Origin: Siphonodentalium dalli
Taxonomy: Eukaryota; Mollusca; Scaphopoda; Gadilida; Siphonodentaliidae
Assembly: GCA_032622095.1 (NCBI GenBank)
Contig: CP136068.1
Span: forward strand, 11,515,729 to 11,579,728
DNA: 64,000 nucleotides
Reading direction: 5' to 3'
The notes under the pieces are model-generated. The model was not told the DNA's origin and did not search any database. It saw only the letters and a program-made list of their open reading frames with translations. Shown here in pieces: positions 56,741-64,000 of this stretch. Made by a program: the position numbers and the translations under genes. Each line of letters begins with the position of its first letter. Position 1 is the stretch's first letter.

Positions 56741-57495
56741 GTGTAGAAAGTTTACTCTAACTCGTTGAAGTAGAACTGGTTTGCTCAACCATTTAATTAG
56801 CGTACCTTTGTGCTATAATTATACCGGCGTTGAGCTAGTAATTGTTGAGAGAAATTGTCCTCTGGAGTATTTGGATAATGCCTTAAATTTCTACTCTGGT
56901 ACAGAGATGATAATACATATCGCTTGCTGATGCTCTGATCTGTTCTGATTGGGAACTTTATAACATTGAATACACAACACGGGGGAATAATAAAACAATT
57001 TTGTTATGGTTGTTTTAGTTCAGTCTATTTCATTATAGATGGTCCCAGCTTGATATTGTATGATTTGTATGTGTACCCATTGAAAGATACACATTGTGTC
57101 GACGTCCGGATTTACCACTCGACGTTCGTCTGTCCGTTCAGCCGTATGTCCATTCACTTTACTAAACATTTTCTATACGATCGAAACCAATTTTTGTATA
57201 TGAGTTTATCAACCCAAATACAGATCGAGTTCGAATATGGGTTTGATCGAATTTTTATAGCCCTTTTCGAAAATTTAGATTGAATTCCTTCCTCATTTCA
57301 ACAAAAAAACAAAAACAAAAACAAACAAACATGAATTAAAAAACAAATATAGTAAGATATTTTTTTTAAATAATTAAACAAAATTTCTTTTTATCAGTTT
57401 CATTTAGACTGAACTCCTTACTCAATTGGAATTGAACTATTTTTGGTGCTGTTATTGTGCTTCCGTATATTTAGTCTGATATATTTGATATATAT

Positions 57496-57790
57496 CTATA
57501 TAGATATGTTTAAAAACATTGTGTATTGTATTTTAAGATCTGTTCGAGTTTGAAATAAAAAAAAGTTAAATTAAGTTGCAGTTTTTATAATTCCATTTTC
57601 GTAGTCGGCATCATAATATTGAAGATTGTTTGATGAATTATAACTATTTGTGAAACATTTTAAGTATCTAGACATATGGCATTTAGACATACAAATATAG
57701 GTACACACATTTTTATAGAAGTATATAGAAAAGTGCTGTTCATATACACGAATAAAGGTATATACATAAATTTTGTATAGCACACGAATT
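57496..57790 (+). repeat. Dispersed repeat F, copy in opposite orientation
   Basis: Inverted relative to 31040-31385 and 47162-47507; shorter by internal deletion. Confidence 0.75.
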
Positions 57791-57944
57791 AATATTTAAC
57801 AATTCAATTGTAACCTCAACAAAATTCAAATTATGGTTGAGTCATTAGTTACGGTATTATCAGTGCATTGCATGGTTATAAGCTGTATAGCACATATACA
57901 ACTGTTTTGAACACCGACTAGGTTAGGTTCGTGTCAAACGAAAA

Positions 57945-58380
57945 AGGTAATCATATTCGTGTATCTGGGCAATTTGATTTGCATTGCGATATTTAGTCTC
58001 TGCTGACCTTGTGTGATTTAACAAAGTAATAGTTGAAAGTACATTGAGAAATAACATAACCTGTGAATACAAATCTGATATTTACCTACAAATCTGGGTA
58101 TTGGTTTCAGTGATAACATGACCTCTGAAACCAAATATAAAATTTATTGACCCACGTGCAATAGATTAATCACATTTGCATGGATAACATACCATGTATA
58201 TCCATATTGAATTCATAGACACCAACTTTGATCTAAGGTATAATTTACAGCTAATCATTCCATAAATTAGTAAGGGTGTATCATATAACATTACTAATTG
58301 TAATCTTAATTAGTAGATTAGATATACAGGTGGTGAGCTATATATGCTTAATAATTGTAAAAGTGGATTGTTCGTGTCAA
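57945..58380 (+). repeat. Dispersed repeat E, copy 2
   Basis: ATTCGTGTATCTGGGCAATTTGATT to AATTGTAAAAGTGGATTG; directly followed by copy 3. Confidence 0.8.
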
Positions 58381-59065
58381 AGCAAAATAGAAATAATATT
58401 CGTGTATCTGGGCAATTTAATTTCATTGCGAAATTTAGTCTCTGCATAGTATTTGCTGAGCTTGTGTGATTTAGCAAAGTATTAGCCAGATACAGTAATT
58501 CCCTAATTAACCGACTCTAGAGAGCTTTCCGATAAATGGCAACAAGCCATATTTCCGACTAAATCCTGAAACGTTACCCATAATTCTGCTGTGGTTATGG
58601 AGTCGATTAATTGGGGCATTAGTGTACACAGTTAAATGTATATATATATATATATATATTGTATATGTTTTGGCAGTACATTGAGAAATCACATAACCTG
58701 TGAATACAAATATGATATTTACCCACACATCTGGATACATGTATTGCTTTCAGTAATAACATACCCTCTGAAACCAAATATCAAATGTACCGACACACAT
58801 GCATCAGATTATTCACATTTGCATTGATCACATTCCATGTATATCCATATTGAGTTCATAGACTCAACTTTGATCTAAGGTATAATGTACAGCTGTACGA
58901 TAAATTAGTTAGGGTGTATCATATAACATTACTAATTGTGTAATCTTAATTATTAGATTAGATATCGAGGTTGTGAACCATATGCTTAGAAATTGTAAAA
59001 GTGGATTGGCTAGAGGTGGCCCCCATAGGTTTCTATGGTAAAGTGGAATGCCAATATTGTTAGTA
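58380..59065 (+). repeat. Dispersed repeat E, copy 3, interrupted by MITE and (TA)n
   Basis: Matches copy 2 from ATTCGTGTATCTGGGCAATTT (58399) to GATTTAGCAAAGTATTAG, resumes at TACATTGAGAAATCACATAACC (58677) and extends further to CCCCCATAGGTTTCTATGG (59019-59037), also seen in the inverted copy at 26030-26480. Confidence 0.8.
58500..58625. mobile_element. MITE family H, half copy
   Basis: AGAGCTTTCCGATAAATGGCAACAAG through TCTGCTGTGGTTATGGAGTCG: one arm only, closest to the right half of the palindrome-apex copy (it also has the AGAGCTTTCCGAT boundary). Inserted in repeat E. Confidence 0.75.
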
Positions 59066-60890
59066 CACATACTACTGGGGGCTTATATTGAGGTGTGAAA
59101 GGGTCTATCTGCTCTTTCGAGTATGATTCCCGGGGAAGTTTTTAGTTTCTGAAATATGTACATGTACCTATTTATGGTCTCCGAATCAGTGACGTGGCTA
59201 CATGGTCTTTGTTATGGTGTGTCAACGTTGAATTTCCTCATGAACCAGACACCAAACTCCTTCGCGAGTTTCCATTTGCACCCCCCCCCCCCGCGCTTTG
59301 CATTGAAACTTTCCAACCGGCACCCAGGCTTTTCAACTGTTGGCAATTTCCAAATTTAATAAGACTGGAACATTTCCAAAATGGTGTTTCATTTCAGACA
59401 ACAATTTTTACTAAAGTCGAAAAGTTGAAAAAATATGATACCGGATGTGTAAACAAAAATATTCCTACTGATTGTTGGAAAATCAGACAATGAAAACACG
59501 TACTTAAAGTTACCAAGTAATGATGTGTCAGACATGAAATTTTCAACTCTTTTCTACAATGACTCACGTCACAGGGGTTTGAAACGCACTCCGCTGCCAA
59601 GCAATGGGCATACACCCATAGTTGCAAAAATATTATTTCATTTTACAAACTTTACATTACGTGCGTATCATTTTACATTGTTTACGTCAAAGAAGCACGT
59701 CATATTGATACGTTGTGTCAATGTTCACATGACTGGAGCTGTTGGAAGGAAGTTATTACGTTGTCACAATAATTATTTCAGCTGTAGTGTAGGCCTATAG
59801 TCGTAACGTTGAGCACAGGAGCTTGGAATTTGGTCAAAACCCCTCTTTTATTGGCGGAACCACCACCCGGGGCCATAGGCCACGGAAGGAACGAAACAAC
59901 AAATTGTTGCCACCCATTTTGAACTCAACTGTATTCCTACAAAAAATATATTTTCACTAAAAACTTTTGGTACCTCTTACACCTTAGATGCCAATCTACA
60001 ACATTCCATAGGTATATTTTTCTAGTTCTTCGAAAACCTCACTTTATTTCGGTAATGTATTGTAAATTCACCTATGCAGAACTTTGCTACTGTTGCATAT
60101 AGGTGCATCTACTACTGGTAAATTTTAATACTGTTCTCATGATGTATGTGAGCATTGAATGTATGAAAAATATACTTTTGGGTCAAAAACTCATCAAATG
60201 CTTTCTAACAACACTCAAGAATTCAGCTTCTTAACATTTATTTCCAAGAGTGACATCAATTTCATCAATGAGAAAGAGAAAGTACATATAGGTAATTTAC
60301 CCTTCCTAATTGCATGAATCAGGTTGGTTACCATTTTGGCAATGAGCAACTTGATCCCTACAACAAGCTGAATTAATTCATAGATACAGTGACAACTAGC
60401 AATTGTGCATCGTGGTGCACAGATCATTGTGTCCCAATGAACAAAATCAGGAGTCCATAAGCTTTGATAACTTTTATATTTTTGTATAAGTCTTTGTCGA
60501 TAAGAACAGCAAGCATCAGTAGATGAACAGAGGAGTTGGTGGATCGGCGGTCAGAACAGGAGTGTCTCGGTATTACTCGACATGAGTAGTTATTCCAACG
60601 TATGGTGTATCATGCGTCCAAATAAGCTATGAGATACCGTGATACCATTGTCTATGACGTGTATCATACTATTGTTTACTATATAATGATACTGGTTTGA
60701 TCCTCCCTTACTTATACAATGGTAGCTACCAGTCATAACCAATTAAGAATATGATCTTGTTAATTATGCTTGTGTGTTCTTAGACTATAGCATTACAATC
60801 ACTGGGGAAAGGAAGTGTATCCTAGATCCGAGAACACATATAACAATAACTGCTATCTTATGTACTATCGGACACATCGAAACATAAACA
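59066..60890. other. Unassigned intergenic DNA
   Basis: No gene recognised. A C12 run is at 59281-59292. Overlapping short frames on both strands between 59150 and 59800 have no domain. Around 59850-59880 a GC-rich block (CACCACCCGGGGCCATAGG) recalls 19830-19850. Confidence 0.35.
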
Positions 60891-61187
60891 TTGATTGATT
60901 GTTTATTGCAAAGTCGTCAATTAAGGCGAAACATGCTATAACATATATACAATATTTACAATAGGTCACAAAAAACACAATTGTTACACAATCATACATA
61001 TATTAATATAGAATATGATAAATGTATAGATATATCATAATATGTCTTATAATATCTTATATATATATATAATTATATTATAATTTAAGTCTTTATATTA
61101 TCATTATCATCATATTATGACTGCAATAATTATTCGCTACTATAAATAATGTACCTAATCACAAGTTTTTAAATTTGGAATAATCGC
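60891..61187 (-). other. 3' UTR and tail of second LINE
   Basis: Read on the minus strand the element ends ...TTTGCAATAAACAATCAATC-AATG: a polyadenylation-like AATAAA followed by a short (AATC)n tail, as in CR1/L2 elements. Confidence 0.6.
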
Positions 61188-61697
61188 TCAGTCATATTTT
61201 AATTTTCTTGATGCCAATTTGATAAAAATACTAACTTTTTTCAGTAGTAGTTGATTTTCCAAAGATAACAGTCTTTCGAATTTTTCTTTCGTAGAATTCT
61301 CCCAGTAATATTTCGGGATATAGTCTGATCGAATTGCCTGTAGTTCTTTGCAAATAATAATAAAGTGGTATTCATCACCCGTGCCATCACCGCAAATATC
61401 ACAGGTTTTGTCACAATTATCCACAGATTTAGATTTCCATCTCGTATATTCGACAGGCAGTTTTAGATTTGCGGTTCTAAATTTTAGCAAAATGTTTGCT
61501 AAGTGAGCCGGTAAGAAATTCAGATAGCGGCCCATGTCTGGTCTCGTTTTAATACTCATATAAAAACGTGCTCTAGATGAGTTTGCATTCTGCATTACAG
61601 TAAATTGTTCTGTCTTGTGTCGCTCAATAAGCTCTGATTTTATAGTTCTAATTTCAGCTTTTGTTAAACCTGACTGATTTGTCCATGCTCTTTCCAT
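61188..61697 (-). pseudogene. LINE ORF2 C-terminal domain
   Basis: 169 codons in the same frame as the segment at 61704-62501, separated from it only by one TAA (61706-61704). Contains the C-terminal zinc motif CDICGDGTGDEYHFIIIC (C-x2-C-x8-H-x4-C). The preceding segment TRPDMGRYLNFLPAHLANIL is typical of the post-RT region. Stop at the natural ORF end (SRKLKYD). Confidence 0.8.
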
Positions 61698-61703
61698 GTT
61701 AAG

Positions 61704-62501
61704 TTATTTCAGAGTGTTAGAAATAATAAATAGCCATGGGCTATTAAATGAGCCATCAGAATTGTGGTCCAATTCTTTAACAAGAACATATATATTTTTG
61801 GCAAGTTCTGAGCCCTCATGTGATAGTAGTTTGGACCAGTAGGATAGTGCTCTGCACTTTATCTCAATGGACAGATGGTGTCTGCCATATTCACCGTAAA
61901 CCATATAATTTGGTGTACTTGTTTTCAAATATCCTATAATTTTGCAGTATTTAAGATGAAGCGATTCAATAATTTGAGTCCTTTCGTGACACCAAATTTC
62001 ACTCCCATATAATAGGATGGGTACTATCATACAGTCAAATAGTTTTAACATGATATCGATTGGAAGCTTGAGAGATCTCACTTTGTTTAGTAATCCATAC
62101 ATTGCTCTTGTGCCAATAGTAACTATTTTTTTCAAATATTGGCAAAATCTACCATTGTAAAAAAAGGTTACTCCCAAATATACAAATTCTTTGACTGTCT
62201 CGAGTTCTTGACCTCGATATCTGAACGTTGGAATTGGTTTGGGTAGTTTATTACTAAATAGTATGACTTTAGTTTTTTTTGTATTTACTTGCAACTTCCA
62301 AGCATCTGCATAATCTGCAAATGCTTGGAGAGAACGGTGCATATTTTCTTCTGTATCAGACATTAATACTGTGTCATCTGCATAAAGAATACAAAACAAT
62401 TTTATGTAACATCCCACATTTTCAATGTATAGCTCATCTAAATAACTCAAATTTTGTATTACACAATCATTCATAAAATCTTGGATGTCGTTAATGTACA
62501 A
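61704..62501 (-). pseudogene. LINE reverse transcriptase, C-terminal half
   Basis: 265 codons beginning YINDIQDF, with the catalytic LYADDTVLMSD, the thumb-like KLQVNTKKTKVILFSN and YLGVTFFYNGRF. Catalytic Asp pair intact. Upstream frameshift near 62505, in an A/T run, separates it from the N-terminal half. Confidence 0.85.
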
Positions 62502-63604
62502 GGAAAATAAAAAGGTGACATTATTTCCCCTTGAAAAAGTCCGACATTACTAACAAAAAAGTCTGAAATATTGTGACTGTCTTTTACACATGTTTTTATC
62601 TTACCGTACATATTTCTAGTGACATTAAGTATTTTTCCGTTGATATTGCATTGGGCTAATTTCAGCCATATTGCATCCCTCCATATAGTATCAAAAGCTT
62701 TTCTAAAATCAATAAATGTGCAATATAATTTTTTACCACTTTTTAGGTATAGGTTGATTACACTGTGTAAAACAAATATGTTATCTACGGTTGAGTGGGA
62801 TTTACTAAATCCCGTCTGATTTTTTAAAATTATTTCATGATCATCTGAAAATGAAACCATTCTATTGTTTAGAATGGCTGTAAATACTTTAGAAAGACAG
62901 CTTAAAAGTGTAATTCCCCGATATGAGTCCGGCATAGTTCGGTCACCAGACTTTTTATATATAGGTTTTATCATCCCAACGGCCCATTCCCGGGGGTAGT
63001 TACCAGATTCCAAGATTAAGTTGAAAAGTAAGGAATAAATGGGCATCATTTTCTCAATAGAAGCCTTCAGATATTCATTTAAAAGCCCGTCATGACCAGC
63101 GGCTTTACTGTTTTTCAAATTGGAAATGACAGATTTAATTTCTTCTTCGGTTATAGCGTTATTTAGATAACTGGCATGGACCGACGACTCATTTAATTCA
63201 TCTATATAATTACCTAGATTATCAGATTCGTCTGAGTCGTTTAAGCTTTTAAAATAATCAGAAAATATTTCCAGATCTAAGTTTGTGGTGTTATTTTGAA
63301 ATTTATTATCATTGGATAATTTATTTAGTTTATCCCAGAATGCCTTGCTGGAACTATTGCTGTAACTCTTGAGTTCAGAAATATCTGCATCTCGCTGATT
63401 CTTTATTTTCGAATCCATAGTTTTTCTATAAAGAGTTCCAGCATTTTTCATATGCTGTTTATTTGATAGTGATTTTTCTCTATTATATAGTCGTTTTGCC
63501 TTGTGAAAAGCTTGTCTCTTTGACTTACATTCGTCGTCAAACCAAGTTTTTTTTATTTGGTGGTTTATGTATTGTTTTCCTGTGATTTGGGTTGTATGTT
63601 CCAA
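62471..63604 (-). pseudogene. LINE reverse transcriptase, N-terminal half
   Basis: 377 codons: linker (KTWFDDECKSKRQAF), AITEEEIKSVISNLKNSKAAG, DSYRGITLLSCLSKVF, TGFSKSHSTVDNIF, FIDFRKAFDTIW (motif A Asp present) and GLFQGEIMSPF, after which the frame is lost. The real start lies upstream in another frame (63537-63872). Confidence 0.85.
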
Positions 63605-63872
63605 ATGTGTTTTTCGCGGAATCCAATAAAATACATGTTACATCCTCGCATATTTCATCCACTATGAATTGATTACAAGCAGACCCAGTTTCAGGTCGCC
63701 ATTGCTCTAATTTTTCAATTACTTGATTAATTTTATTGTGATCAAGATTCATAGCGAAATCATTTCTCTTATCAGGGTCCCATTTTTTAATTTTACGATT
63801 AGTTTCGGGATCCACATTGGTAGTTATAAGAGGATCATGTGCTCCCACATCGTGACGAGCGTCAAATTTCAA
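63537..63872 (-). pseudogene. LINE endonuclease-RT linker fragment
   Basis: 111 codons, KKWDPDKRNDFAMNLDHNKI, matching in layout the segment after the endonuclease in the intact LINE (KKWDPSKRPEFVENIDYNAI). A frameshift near 63545-63604 separates it from the RT. Confidence 0.75.
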
Positions 63873-64000
63873 TTATAAATGGAGTGCATTGTGTATATCT
63901 GAATATAGGGGAGAGAACTCGTTCACCCGAAAGTTCTCTATTGTTCGCAATAGATTGATATTGGCCAAAGCGTAGTCAATTACACTCTTTTCGGATGACG
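63873..64000 (-). pseudogene. LINE endonuclease C-terminal end, cut by window edge
   Basis: On the minus strand the last bases encode SEKSVIDYALANI and LYSDIH, the final catalytic motifs of an APE-type endonuclease (compare VIDYTLSLA and SDIH in the LINE at 137-4006). A stop precedes the linker frame. The rest of the domain is beyond 64000. Confidence 0.7.

Larger units (their letters stand above)
50930..57495. mobile_element. Foldback element with inverted satellite core
   Basis: Unique inverted ends (50930-51715 and 56740-57495) share CAAATATATCAGA, ATACGGAAGCACAATAACAG, CACCAAAAATAGTTCAATT, GAGTTCAGTCTAAATGAAAC, CGGACGTCGACA, GATCAGAGCATCA and AACGAGTTAGAGTAAAC. Between them lies a satellite that reverses at about 52510. 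A partial third copy of the end sequence lies inside (55345-55620). Both outer ends merge into (TA)n, so a target duplication cannot be seen. No ORF. Foldback (FB)-type architecture; superfamily unknown. Confidence 0.75.
60891..64000 (-). mobile_element. Second CR1/L2-like LINE, broken, runs off the window
   Basis: Minus-strand ORF2 remnants from the end of the endonuclease (about 64000) to the C-terminal CCHC domain (61188). Related to the LINE at 1-8545 (shared KKWDPxKR, ITEEEI, motif layout) but clearly a different family. Two frameshifts and one stop make it inactive. Confidence 0.85.

Overview
This is repeat-rich, AT-rich metazoan DNA. CR1/L2-like LINEs, a DIRS-type retroelement, a hAT-like element and a Polinton-like element together suggest a marine invertebrate, perhaps a lophotrochozoan, but nothing fixes the species. 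I found no convincing host gene beyond one candidate 5' exon. Almost every open frame with recognisable homology belongs to a transposable element.

Layout. 1-8.5 kb: a minus-strand LINE with an ORF1 (RRM-like, zinc knuckles, SGNH esterase) and an ORF2 (endonuclease plus reverse transcriptase). Its ORF2 leader is split by a 953-bp hAT-like element with a perfect 8-bp target duplication. 8.5-9.9 kb: the 3' end of another LINE on the plus strand. 9.9-20.6 kb: dispersed non-coding repeats, a 1,280-bp foldback element with a 5-bp target duplication, and a 160-bp satellite. 20.6-23.9 kb: a decayed DIRS-like element (gag, partial RT) between inverted terminal repeats. 24-27 kb: an ACGTTGG-rich minisatellite, the candidate exon and dispersed repeats. 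27.4-49.6 kb: a nearly identical head-to-tail tandem duplication of a 6.03-kb unit. 51-57.5 kb: a foldback element packed with a ~41-43-bp satellite that reverses orientation at about 52.51 kb. 57.5-60.9 kb: more dispersed repeats. 60.9-64 kb: a second, broken minus-strand LINE that runs off the window.

Main discovery. The first copy of the 6.03-kb unit contains a 10,084-bp element (32007-42090) that is an almost perfect palindrome. Its ~5-kb arms start 5'-AG, it is flanked by the 6-bp duplication ATTCTG, and the second unit copy preserves the exact empty site (48123-48128). A 6-bp duplication with AG termini is the Polinton/Maverick signature, but none of the Polinton core genes (PolB, integrase, ATPase, protease, capsid) is present. 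Each arm carries one short two-frame C2H2 zinc-finger cassette with a TATA box and a polyadenylation signal. At the apex is an inverted-repeat MITE whose GC-rich tip can fold into a T-shaped three-way junction, with two hairpins meeting exactly at the palindrome centre. The simplest reading is a self-complementary 'snap-back' derivative of a Polinton-like element, made by fold-back replication at the MITE hairpin and mobilised in trans. This is an inference, and the checks are given in the findings.

As a system, the LINEs would copy themselves through their own RT and endonuclease. The hAT-like, CACTG-ended, MITE and palindromic elements are non-autonomous and would need enzymes supplied from elsewhere.
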